Assembly: GCF_007680605.1 (NCBI RefSeq)
Contig: NZ_VEIO01000001.1
Location: 1,674,001-1,738,000 of the forward strand
DNA: 64,000 nt
Direction: 5' to 3'
Source: Paenibacillus xylanexedens
GTDB lineage: Bacteria > Bacillota > Bacilli > Paenibacillales > Paenibacillaceae
Numbering within the stretch: position 1 is the first letter of the stretch; each line of letters begins with the position of its first letter. Positions 27,957 through 35,361 of this stretch are shown one piece after another. Both the position numbers and the translations under genes were made by a program. The notes beneath the pieces were generated by a model that ran no database searches, had not been told where the DNA came from, and worked only from the letters and a program-made list of their open reading frames with translations.

Positions 27957-28208
27957 TTGACTGAATTCGTTTGGGGAATATTTGCAGCAGATGCCTCTGC
28001 ACACTTTCCTAACTTTTTTCCCATCGGCATGTACGGCACGAGGGAGCAGGCCGTGAACGAAATCTATTCTTTACCCCGAGACCACAATTATCAATTGCTG
28101 CGATTACCGCTAAATCAAAATTTTGCGTTCTACCACAAAAAAACGGGTAAGCTGGCAGGAATGGATTCGATCCGTCACGAACATTTCCATTTTAAAGATG
28201 AAGGTTGA
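27957..28208 (+). CDS. Small uncharacterised protein downstream of the kinase
   Basis: This 83-residue frame uses a TTG start 7 bases after the kinase stop codon begins its tail, with only a weak AGAGATGA ribosome site. The protein (FVWGIFAADASAHFPNFFPI..., then QLLRLPLNQNFAFYHKKTGK) is soluble and aromatic-rich. I do not recognise the family. Its tight spacing after the kinase suggests translational coupling. It could be a chance frame, but the codon pattern looks coding. Confidence 0.55.
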   Translation: MTEFVWGIFAADASAHFPNFFPIGMYGTREQAVNEIYSLPRDHNYQLLRLPLNQNFAFYHKKTGKLAGMDSIRHEHFHFKDEG

Positions 28209-28275
28209 CTCAATACTGCTGCATTGAATAGTGCCAAATGTTGAATCTTGTGGGGGGAGGGGGGGACTTTACTAT

Positions 28276-28770
28276 ATGGATAAAACCATTCTGGAATTTG
28301 TGACTTGGGCTGAGTCAAACGGTTGGATTGTAACTCTTAAATCTGAATCTGACCTCGATTTGGATCATCGGTTAATCACAAGATATACGAATATTCCCGC
28401 GGAATATAGAGCGTTTTTGAGTGCGGTCAACCAATGTATGACTCCTAGCGAGCAGACTTGGTTCCTATGTGAAGCTGACTACAACAATCGCTCTGATTCA
28501 GAATTCCACTGGAATGAATATGAATTAATCAGCCTGGATGCAGCAATGGACGATGAGGCGTGGCGATCAGAAATCACGAGTTGGTGGGATCAATATCTGC
28601 CGATTATGATGTCGGTACGTGATGGTTATTCCTTTTATGCCATTGATCTATCCAATGAAACTGGTGCAGTTGTATACGGGGAAGAACCTGAATTTGAAGA
28701 GGTCAACAAAGTCGCAGATAATTTGCATCATTTTTTACGACAAATAATGTCCGATTCAATTAAACTTTAA
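28276..28770 (+). CDS. SUKH (SMI1/KNR4) family protein
   Basis: This 164-residue acidic protein has a SUKH-like core: IPAEYRAFLSAVNQCMTPSE, later WWDQYLPIMMSVRDGYSFYA and VVYGEEPEFEEVNKVADNLH. SUKH proteins are often immunity proteins for contact-dependent or polymorphic toxins, but no toxin gene is adjacent. A GTG at 28231 is in frame; the G-rich GGGGGGAGGGGGG at 28252-28265 supports ATG 28276. Confidence 0.72.
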   Translation: MDKTILEFVTWAESNGWIVTLKSESDLDLDHRLITRYTNIPAEYRAFLSAVNQCMTPSEQTWFLCEADYNNRSDSEFHWNEYELISLDAAMDDEAWRSEITSWWDQYLPIMMSVRDGYSFYAIDLSNETGAVVYGEEPEFEEVNKVADNLHHFLRQIMSDSIKL

Positions 28771-28847
28771 TAAGCAACGGTTATGATGTTGACGAGAATC
28801 CATATCCAACGAACCGAGTATTTGAAGGAAGTGCTGAGGAAGTTTAG

Positions 28848-28878
28848 AAAAGCCGCTATGGAGCGGCTTTTTAAATTT
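28848..28878. terminator. Bidirectional terminator
   Basis: AAAAGCCGCT pairs with AGCGGCTTTT (10 bp, loop ATGG). T-rich sequence follows on both strands. It lies between the SUKH gene and the converging esterase gene. Confidence 0.85.
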
Positions 28879-28950
28879 AGGTTTAGATTAGACTTTTTTA
28901 CAATAACATCTTTAAAATATCTTTTTCCTAAAAGTTATCGATACTTCTGC

Positions 28951-29835
28951 TTATTTTTGGATAATCTCAACAATCTGTTTAAGCGCCTTTTTCGCTTCAG
29001 GTATCGGAAAAACGGGGAAGACATGATTCATTTTTGGATACTCAAAATAGTTTATGTCAACCGACTGACGGGCAGCTTTTTCTCTGAATTTTCGAGCATC
29101 CGGAAGGAAAAGTTCATGTGTACCAATAAACAGGGAAATCTTACCCAGATTTTTAATTTCTCCATGAATCGGACTCACTAAATAATGTGAACGAGGTGTT
29201 TCACCAGCGTAACTCTTTCCAGCTTCAACCAGCATGTCCCAATTCAACATGGGCTCTTTATCAATCATGGCAAGGACTTGAGGGTTGTTTAAGGTGATAT
29301 CAAGCCACGGAGAAAGTAGAATAATGTCCTTAGGCTGTGGCAATTCTTGCTCTAATAAATATTGTGCAAAGGCTAGAGAAAGACCACCTCCGGCAGAATC
29401 GCCCATGATGACCATATTTTCAGGTTTCGCTATTTTTAATAGATGCTGGTACACCTTAAGGACACTTTCTATTGCAGCCGTATATTGATTGTCTGGAGCT
29501 TTCGGGTAGATTGGCACAAAAATCGTGCAATTCAATTGCTCCGTTAAGTTGTGCAAGAAATGCCAGTGCCAAGTTAGTGGTTGCTCAACATATCCTCCGC
29601 CAGGCAAATATAAGACAATTCGTTCGTCGGAACGAGAATTTGATTTTAAAATATACGTATCCAGAGGCAGGTTACCGTCTTTAGTGATGTTGTACTTTTG
29701 TTTAAGTTTAGCAGGGACCTGATAGGATTCGCTATTAATCTGACTGCGTTTCTCCATAAATTCATTTACGTCCAGCTTTTTTTTCGTGATTCTAAGCAAT
29801 ATTTCTACAAGAAAACTTCGTATACTCCGCATCAT
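28951..29835 (-). CDS. Alpha/beta hydrolase, HSL-type acetyl esterase
   Basis: This 294-residue protein has the oxyanion-hole motif LPGGGYVEQ near residue 77 (HGG variant), nucleophile serine in GDSAGGG (near residue 145), acid Asp in THELFLPD and His in NHVFPV, the hormone-sensitive-lipase family arrangement. A hydrophobic N-terminal helix (FLVEILLRITKKK) may associate with the membrane. AGGAGGG precedes two tandem ATGs; either could start. It is divergent from a LysR gene that probably regulates it. The substrate is likely a short-chain ester. Confidence 0.86.
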   Translation of the reverse strand: MMRSIRSFLVEILLRITKKKLDVNEFMEKRSQINSESYQVPAKLKQKYNITKDGNLPLDTYILKSNSRSDERIVLYLPGGGYVEQPLTWHWHFLHNLTEQLNCTIFVPIYPKAPDNQYTAAIESVLKVYQHLLKIAKPENMVIMGDSAGGGLSLAFAQYLLEQELPQPKDIILLSPWLDITLNNPQVLAMIDKEPMLNWDMLVEAGKSYAGETPRSHYLVSPIHGEIKNLGKISLFIGTHELFLPDARKFREKAARQSVDINYFEYPKMNHVFPVFPIPEAKKALKQIVEIIQK

Positions 29836-29934
29836 ATCGCCCTCCTGTAATGAGAATACTTGATTTTAAACATAAAAGATATTTAAATATAATTTAGTAT
29901 CATTAATATATATTTAAGGATAAGAGGAATGAAC

Positions 29935-30849
29935 ATGAATATTTCACAGTTGCAATATTTGCTTTCCGCTGCACAATGGGGTTCATTTACGAAAGCTGCA
30001 AATGTACATCATCTTACCGTACCAACCATTAGTCAGTCGATCAAACAATTGGAAGATGAGCTGAACACAGTTATTTTTCACCGGACAAAAAAGGGCGTCC
30101 TTCCAACAGCAGAAGGGGAGTTGATTCTCCAGCATGCGGCAGCCGTTCTCAAAAATATTGAACAGATGCAAGGTGCATTGCTTACTCTAAAAGAAGAATC
30201 CTTGGAGAGTATTACAATCTCCAGCATTCCGGGTTTTGTTCCTCAAGTGGTGCAGACGATGCTGGAATTGATGAAAACCTATCCGACACTTAGAGTTCAG
30301 ATGATCGAGGGGGATACTCAGAAAGTCATGAAGGACGTTCAAGAGGGTCATGCCAATATGGGCTTGTTATCGTACCCAAAAAGCCAACGGAACACTTTAT
30401 TTGATTGGGTCCCCATTGTTGAAGGTAACGCAGTATTGATCATGAACACCCGTTCACCTTTACGGTTTTTCCAAACGATAGCGCCTGAAGACTTACATAA
30501 TGAAGTATTTGTCCTATATAAAGATGAACAGATCGAAACTATCGCACACACGTTAATGTCCGCCAATCATACCAACCGTATCGCCTTGATCACCAACAAT
30601 ATGGATGCATTATGTCAAATGATTGTTTATGGAAATGCCATCACGATTGCTCCCGATTTTATATTAAATGCGTTGTCTTCGATCTATCTGGAACAATTAG
30701 TCACGGTTCCTTTGCAACAATTCAGCGCAGAGAAAGCCGTTCTGGGAAGAATCACACGAACAGATGAACCCATTTCTAAAATGACGGGAGAATTTACAAC
30801 CAAGCTGGCAAATCTCGTGCAAAACGCAAAAGGCTCTACGTTGGATTAA
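29935..30849 (+). CDS. LysR-family regulator
   Basis: This 304-residue protein has an N-terminal winged helix: MNISQLQYLLSAAQWGSFTK then AANVHHLTVPTISQSIKQLE. The effector-binding domain covers residues about 90-290. ATG 29929 is in frame but touches the AGAGG; ATG 29935 has a 7-base spacer and is preferred. It is divergent from the esterase, a typical regulator-target pair. Confidence 0.87.
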   Translation: MNISQLQYLLSAAQWGSFTKAANVHHLTVPTISQSIKQLEDELNTVIFHRTKKGVLPTAEGELILQHAAAVLKNIEQMQGALLTLKEESLESITISSIPGFVPQVVQTMLELMKTYPTLRVQMIEGDTQKVMKDVQEGHANMGLLSYPKSQRNTLFDWVPIVEGNAVLIMNTRSPLRFFQTIAPEDLHNEVFVLYKDEQIETIAHTLMSANHTNRIALITNNMDALCQMIVYGNAITIAPDFILNALSSIYLEQLVTVPLQQFSAEKAVLGRITRTDEPISKMTGEFTTKLANLVQNAKGSTLD

Positions 30850-30872
30850 TCCAGTGTGAGCCTTTTATTATT
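30828..30872 (+). terminator. Terminator overlapping the end of the LysR gene
   Basis: AAAAGGCTC pairs with GAGCCTTTT, and an inner perfect palindrome TGGATTAATCCA folds inside. TTTTATTATT follows. The 5' arm lies within the last codons of the LysR gene. Confidence 0.8.
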
Positions 30873-31029
30873 GTTTATGTAAGAAACAAGTTAAATTATA
30901 CTCTGCCTATTTAGCGACTGATTCTACACAATATACTAATGATATGGATACAACATAATCGCCAGGATAGCATAGGTGTCCGGCCAACTAAGGGCTCTGA
31001 AAAGACAACAATATATTGCGGAGGTTACA

Positions 31030-31557
31030 ATGAAGGCGACAATTCAACAAATAACAGATACCAACAAAGAACCATTTGAAAATTTATTTAATTATTATCT
31101 CTATGAGCTTTCCGCTTACTCACAGGAGGATGTTGGAACAAAAGGTACATTCGAAATGGAGGATATCTCGCCATATTATAAGGATGAACGGTTGTATCCT
31201 TATTTCATCACATATAATGAAAAAATGGTTGGATTTATTCTGGTTACTTCTCCTCCCTATGTTGCAAACGAAGTTGACTATTCGGTGCAGGAGCTATTTG
31301 TATTGCCCAAATATAGAGGCTCGAATATAGCCAAAGATGCTGTCATGCAAATCTTCAAAATGTATTCGGGTCGGTATGAGGTGGGGATGTTCAAATCGAA
31401 TATGAAGGCTGTTAAGTTCTGGACAAAATTGATATCAACACTTGATGTTTCGGTCTCCGTAGAAGATGGTTCCATTGAAATTCAAGGAAATGTATTGCAG
31501 ACGATTGGTATGAAATTTACGGTGTCCTGCGAGTCTATTTACAACATTCAGAATTAA
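31030..31557 (+). CDS. GNAT N-acetyltransferase
   Basis: This 175-residue protein starts MKATIQQITDTNKEPFENLF. The acetyl-CoA loop region ELFVLPKYRGSNIAKDAVMQ lies near residues 90-109, and FKSNMKAVKFWTKL follows. A longer frame opens at 30976, but GCGGAGG at about 31017-31023 fits ATG 31030. Single gene with its own terminator. Substrate unknown. Confidence 0.85.
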   Translation: MKATIQQITDTNKEPFENLFNYYLYELSAYSQEDVGTKGTFEMEDISPYYKDERLYPYFITYNEKMVGFILVTSPPYVANEVDYSVQELFVLPKYRGSNIAKDAVMQIFKMYSGRYEVGMFKSNMKAVKFWTKLISTLDVSVSVEDGSIEIQGNVLQTIGMKFTVSCESIYNIQN

Positions 31558-31637
31558 CATAGCCTGAAATTAGAGCAGAGTAGTCGATTTATAATATTCA
31601 TATAATATAGCCTATTATACAAGTGAGCATTTTTTGA

Positions 31638-31672
31638 AACAGCAGTCTTGAAGCAGACTGCTGTTATTTGTA
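31638..31672 (+). terminator. Terminator after the GNAT gene
   Basis: AACAGCAGTCT pairs perfectly with AGACTGCTGTT (11 bp, 6-base loop), followed by ATTTGT. It lies about 80 bases after the GNAT stop. Confidence 0.8.
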
Positions 31673-31748
31673 GTATGAATGAAAGTGACTTGTTCATGAC
31701 ATCCTACAGAAGTAGTACCATTCTCATTTCCTGAGGAGGAGATCTTAT

Positions 31749-31877
31749 ATGGCTCGCCAGAAGAAAAGGCAGGAAGCTGCTTGGAAGTCACGTAAGCAAG
31801 AACAGCACCCTCATGGTAAAATCAGATCGCTCAAAGAAATATCAAGCGAATATGAAGAGAAGAATACTACGGACTAA
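31749..31877 (+). CDS. Small basic protein, 42 residues
   Basis: A frame of 42 codons starts MARQKKRQEAAWKSRKQEQH and ends EYEEKNTTD. AGGAGG lies 10 bases before the ATG. The N-terminal half is strongly basic and the tail acidic; there is no membrane segment. A terminator lies upstream (31638) and another just after (31882), so it is its own transcription unit. I do not recognise the family; nucleic-acid or ribosome binding is a guess from charge alone. Confidence 0.65.
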   Translation: MARQKKRQEAAWKSRKQEQHPHGKIRSLKEISSEYEEKNTTD

Positions 31878-31881
31878 AAGC

Positions 31882-31916
31882 ATGACTGTCGGCGATATTT
31901 GCCGACAGTCATTTTG
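31882..31916 (+). terminator. Terminator after the 42-codon gene
   Basis: ATGACTGTCGGC pairs perfectly with GCCGACAGTCAT (12 bp, 7-base loop), followed by TTTTGCATTT. It begins 5 bases after the stop codon. Confidence 0.88.
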
Positions 31917-32050
31917 CATTTATATTTGATTTTTAACAGCATTTTTATATGCAATATGTTCTCCTACGGCAGTCAGTGAAATAGTTGCTTTTGTTACTGT
32001 GAGGGGATTTTTTATGCGAAAAGAAGCCTAGGTACTGATACGTAAATTTT

Positions 32051-32091
32051 ACCCGGGTAATATTGACTTTGTATTTTTACCCGGGTATAAT
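32051..32091 (+). promoter_or_regulatory. Promoter with two ACCCGGGT operators
   Basis: TTGACT (32063-32068), a 17-base spacer and TATAAT (32086-32091) form a near-perfect sigma-A promoter. The palindrome ACCCGGGT occurs at 32051-32058, just upstream of -35, and at 32079-32086, abutting -10, each inside TTTTACCCGGGTA. The centres are 28 bases apart. A dimeric repressor binding both would hide the promoter. A related site is at 34231. Confidence 0.75.
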
Positions 32092-32122
32092 GCATTAAGA
32101 AGTTCATTAAAGGAGGGTTAAC

Positions 32123-32743
32123 ATGCAGGATTCACCTGTCGAAATAAACTGCACTGCCTTTGTAGGTAGAAAACATGTGGCCAGTGGCACATTACGAGAC
32201 GTTGTTAAAGTCATAAAAGAAAACTGGGAAAAGAGTGAATTCGTTGATTTGCTTATTTTTGACGATTCTACTGGAAAACCAATAGATATTGATTTCCGAG
32301 GAAGCTTAGAGGATGTATTAGACCGCCTTAACGGCAAGCCCAGAACTATAACGGATACCAAAGAGAATGAACAACCCGTTCGAAGAGCCGGACGCCCCAA
32401 ACTAGGCGTAGTATCTGGTGAAATCACTTTACTCCCCAGGCAGTGGGACTGGCTTAAAGCTCAACCCGGAGGCGCTTCGGTAACCCTGCGAAAACTGATT
32501 GATGAGGCTCGCCGTTCAGGGGAGAACGGAAACAAAGCTCGTGCGGCACAGGAAGTAACCTATCATTTCATGACGGCAATGGCGGGGGATTATCCTCAAT
32601 ACGAAGAGGCTTTGAGAGCACTATATGCCGCGGATGAAAATCGTTTCTACGAATCGATTAATCATTGGACACCCGATATCAGAGACTATATTAAGTCTTT
32701 AGCCAGTAATGCATTCACGCAGGAAGAGAGGAAAACAACATGA
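32123..32743 (+). CDS. DUF2239 family protein
   Basis: This 206-residue protein follows the DUF2239 pattern: CTAFVGRKHVASGTLRDVVK, LLIFDDSTGKPIDIDFRGSL and the central AGRPKLGVVSGEITLLPRQW with DWLKAQPGGASVTLRKLIDEA. The central block resembles a ribbon-helix-helix or similar small DNA-binding motif, and a helical C-terminal domain follows. The family's function is not established; autoregulation is an inference. It is the first gene behind the ACCCGGGT promoter, with AGGAGGG 6 bases before the ATG, and its stop overlaps the next start by 4 bases. Confidence 0.82.
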   Translation: MQDSPVEINCTAFVGRKHVASGTLRDVVKVIKENWEKSEFVDLLIFDDSTGKPIDIDFRGSLEDVLDRLNGKPRTITDTKENEQPVRRAGRPKLGVVSGEITLLPRQWDWLKAQPGGASVTLRKLIDEARRSGENGNKARAAQEVTYHFMTAMAGDYPQYEEALRALYAADENRFYESINHWTPDIRDYIKSLASNAFTQEERKTT

Positions 32744-33171
32744 CTGAACCCATCCGATACATTGAACCTACTCAGAGCAGCGGCATGAAGCTTGTGCGAC
32801 GAAACATGACTGGCAGTATATTCATGTTGAATTTATTGAGTTTTCGCAAGGTCGCAAACTATACGTCCCATCCTGAACTAGCCCCTGAACAACCTATAAG
32901 CGGAGCAGAAGCTTTTCAGCGTTATATTCAACATACGCTCCCGTTTTTACAAGAAAGTGGAGGCGAGATTATTTTTATGGGAGAAGGCGGGGAATACCTG
33001 ATTGGTCCCGAAGCTGAACAATGGGATTTAGTGATGCTGATTCGTCAGAGTAGCCTAGAGTCATTTATGGCCTTTTCGAATCATGCATCGTACTTGAAAG
33101 GAATCGGACATCGAACTGCGGCAATCGAAGATTCCCGATTACTGCCTCTCTCGGAGTTGCCCAAATTTTAA
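32740..33171 (+). CDS. DUF1330-like dimeric alpha/beta-barrel protein
   Basis: This 143-residue protein has GSIFMLNLLSFRKVANY near residue 25, a helix SGAEAFQRYIQHTLPFLQES, a strand EIIFMGEGGEYLIGPE and the closing WDLVMLIRQSSLESFMAFSN, the ferredoxin-like layout of DUF1330 and antibiotic-biosynthesis-monooxygenase relatives. Function is unknown. Its ATG overlaps the DUF2239 stop (ATGA), so translation is coupled. Confidence 0.72.
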   Translation: MTEPIRYIEPTQSSGMKLVRRNMTGSIFMLNLLSFRKVANYTSHPELAPEQPISGAEAFQRYIQHTLPFLQESGGEIIFMGEGGEYLIGPEAEQWDLVMLIRQSSLESFMAFSNHASYLKGIGHRTAAIEDSRLLPLSELPKF

Positions 33172-33197
33172 TTTTTATTTTTAAGGAGAACATCATA

Positions 33198-34091
33198 ATG
33201 AATACGTTAAGAGTAAACGACATTGATATTGCCTATGACAGTTATGGCAGCGAAAAGAATGAAACCATTCTATTAATTGCAGGGCTCGGCACACAGATGA
33301 TTCGTTGGACGGTCCCATTCTGTGAGATGTTAGCAGCACGTGGATTTCGAGTGATTCGTTTTGATAACCGAGATACAGGGTTATCTACACATTTTAGCAA
33401 TCATGCCACATTAGATTTCGAAGCATTGGCCAAAACACTCATGTCGGGAAAACGACCAGAAATTCCTTACACACTTGATGATATGGCTAATGATACGATT
33501 GGATTATTAGATACCCTTGGGATTGAGAAGGCACATATTGTTGGGCGCTCAATGGGTGGTATGATTGCCCAGCTTGTGGCCAGCAAATATCCCGAGCGTG
33601 TTCTCTCGCTAACTTCAATAATGTCAACTACAGGTAACCCAGAACTTCCACCAACATCCCCGGAATTCATGGCGTTAATGACTCGGCCAGCACCAAATCC
33701 AATGGAGGATGAAGCGGGGTACTTGACTCACAGCATAGCTTTTGCCAAACGTATTGCGGGAACAGCTTTTCCTTTCGATGAAGATGAGTATCGTTCACTC
33801 ATTCGAGAAGAAATTCAGAGAGCTTATGATCCGGGCAGTATTGGCAGGCAAATTGCAGCTATTGCCGTTTCAGGAGATCGGCGTGCACGTCTGGCAAAAG
33901 TAAACGTTCCAACCTTAGTGATTCATGGCGTGGATGATCCGATGTTTGTTCCCGCTTGCGGCAAAGATACGGCCGAAGCTATCCCCGGTGCAGAATTTAT
34001 GTTACTTGATGGGATGGGGCATGATCTGCCGGCTCAACTGTTCGAAAAGGTTATTGACGGAATCGAACGGACAGCCCGGCGCAAAGGATAG
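33198..34091 (+). CDS. Alpha/beta hydrolase
   Basis: This 297-residue hydrolase has nucleophile serine in VGRSMGGMIAQL (near residue 117), an acid Asp in IHGVDDPMF and catalytic His in LDGMGHDLP. The N-terminus NDIDIAYDSYGSEKNETILL and the FDNRDTGLST motif place it with the RdmC/methylesterase-like group. AAGGAG precedes the ATG by 11 bases. It is third in the DUF2239 operon. Substrate unknown; an ester or lactone is likely. Confidence 0.85.
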   Translation: MNTLRVNDIDIAYDSYGSEKNETILLIAGLGTQMIRWTVPFCEMLAARGFRVIRFDNRDTGLSTHFSNHATLDFEALAKTLMSGKRPEIPYTLDDMANDTIGLLDTLGIEKAHIVGRSMGGMIAQLVASKYPERVLSLTSIMSTTGNPELPPTSPEFMALMTRPAPNPMEDEAGYLTHSIAFAKRIAGTAFPFDEDEYRSLIREEIQRAYDPGSIGRQIAAIAVSGDRRARLAKVNVPTLVIHGVDDPMFVPACGKDTAEAIPGAEFMLLDGMGHDLPAQLFEKVIDGIERTARRKG

Positions 34092-34230
34092 CATATACAT
34101 TGGACTTCAGACAAATATAGTGGCTTAAAATTACCATATTTAAAGTTATGTAAACTATAATGAATAATCGTTGTATTCTCAACAAAGTTCAGCTAAAATA
34201 AAGCTACAAATTTTATATCATGCTTGTTTT

Positions 34231-34245
34231 TATCCCCGGGTAAAA
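34231..34245 (+). promoter_or_regulatory. Third ACCCGGGT-like palindrome
   Basis: GTTTTTATCCCCGGGTAAAAAC contains TATCCCCGGGTAAAA, close to the TTTTACCCGGGTAA sites at 32051 and 32079. Here the flanking T and A runs extend the dyad further. It lies between the hydrolase and the cyclodeaminase-family gene, ahead of a terminator hairpin. Confidence 0.5.
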
Positions 34246-34253
34246 ACGATAAG

Positions 34254-34321
34254 AAGCATTGAGTCTCACTCCCCACTAGGGCCTACGTAATGTAGGAGGG
34301 ATGAGATTCAATGCTTTTTTT
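34254..34321 (+). terminator. Strong terminator or attenuator in the leader of the next operon
   Basis: AAGCATTGA (34254-34262) pairs with TCAATGCTT (34308-34316), and pairing continues through TCTCA and TCCC to give a stem of about 19 bp with one bulge; an inner CCTAC/GTAGG hairpin sits at the tip. TTTTTTT follows. Only 22 bases separate it from the next ATG, leaving no room for a promoter after it, so the downstream genes may depend on read-through. Confidence 0.8.
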
Positions 34322-34343
34322 GATAAAGAAGGAGGAGTACCAG

Positions 34344-35348
34344 ATGCGATTTTTAAGTGATCACGATGTCAGACAAGGATTGAATGTACCTCAGGTGATA
34401 CATTTAGTGGAAACAGTATACAAGGCTCGGAGTGAAGAGAACACGGAGACTTGGCCGACAATCTTCTACGATTTTGTTCCAGGCAAGGCAGATATGGATA
34501 TCAAATCAGGATATCTGAAGAGTGATAAGGTATTTGGGCATAAAACAATCACATGGTTTGCCGATAATGAAGCGAAGCAACTCCCTACTTTGACGGGGCT
34601 CATAAACGTATTTGATGCTGAAACAGGCAGACCTCTAGGAATAACCGAGGCATCCTTTATTACGGGTATACGTACAGGTGCTTCGGGAGCAATCGGAGCA
34701 AAATACTTAGCAAGAACGGACTCTGAAACTCTCCTTGTCGTAGGCTCGGGCAATCAGGCAATCTTCCAAATCGCTTGTGCCTTATCGGTGCTTCCGAACT
34801 TGAAAACGGTATGTGTCGCCGCCAGGGACCAAGAGAAGCTGAGAACTTTTGTTGACGTAATACCACACAGACTTCAATCTGAATTTGGCACGAACATCGA
34901 GAACGTTACGTTTGAAGCAGCGGAATCGCTAGAAGAAGCTGTAAAAAGCAGTGATATTATCATCACCGTCACATCATCCCGAACGCCGATCATTAAGAGG
35001 GAGTGGGTAAAAGAAGGCACACACCTTTCTTGCATAGGTGCAGATATGGCGGGGAAACAGGAGATTGACTCGAACCTGGTGTCACAAGCCGTCTTATATG
35101 TAGATGATCGGAAGCACTGTATAGAAGTGGGCGAGATTGAAATACCGCTGAAAGAAGGCAAGATTGCAGAAAGCCATATATGCGGTGAGATCGGGGATTT
35201 GATTTTAGGAAAAACAAAGGGAAGAACCTCAAACGAACAAATCACCATATTTGATGCGACAGGTATGGCGATTCTGGATATATATGCAGCGAAAATGGCA
35301 TTGCAGACTGCAGAAGAAAGAAATCTCGGCATTAAAATAGACATCTAG
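34344..35348 (+). CDS. Ornithine cyclodeaminase/mu-crystallin family protein
   Basis: This 334-residue NAD(P)-dependent enzyme of the OCD fold has the dinucleotide motif LLVVGSGNQAIFQIA (about residues 133-147), the family block ITEASFITGIRTGASGAIGA and DATGMAILDIYAAKMA near the C-terminus. Family members act on imines: ornithine cyclodeaminase, ketimine or iminosuccinate reductase, and EutC of ectoine use. The pairing with a threonine-dehydratase-like gene favours an amino-acid dehydration and imine reduction pair. The frame opens at 34311, but AAGGAGGAG fits ATG 34344. Confidence 0.84.
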   Translation: MRFLSDHDVRQGLNVPQVIHLVETVYKARSEENTETWPTIFYDFVPGKADMDIKSGYLKSDKVFGHKTITWFADNEAKQLPTLTGLINVFDAETGRPLGITEASFITGIRTGASGAIGAKYLARTDSETLLVVGSGNQAIFQIACALSVLPNLKTVCVAARDQEKLRTFVDVIPHRLQSEFGTNIENVTFEAAESLEEAVKSSDIIITVTSSRTPIIKREWVKEGTHLSCIGADMAGKQEIDSNLVSQAVLYVDDRKHCIEVGEIEIPLKEGKIAESHICGEIGDLILGKTKGRTSNEQITIFDATGMAILDIYAAKMALQTAEERNLGIKIDI

Positions 35349-35361
35349 AGGAGAATTTGAA

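Noticed and set aside
28783..29181. 132-codon plus-strand frame after the SUKH gene
   Set aside because: It contains the bidirectional terminator at 28848 and overlaps the end of the esterase gene in the other direction. No good ribosome site.
34168..34343. T-box or other known riboswitch before the cyclodeaminase-family gene
   Set aside because: The leader has a strong terminator but no T-box TGGNACC motif and no riboswitch core that I recognise.
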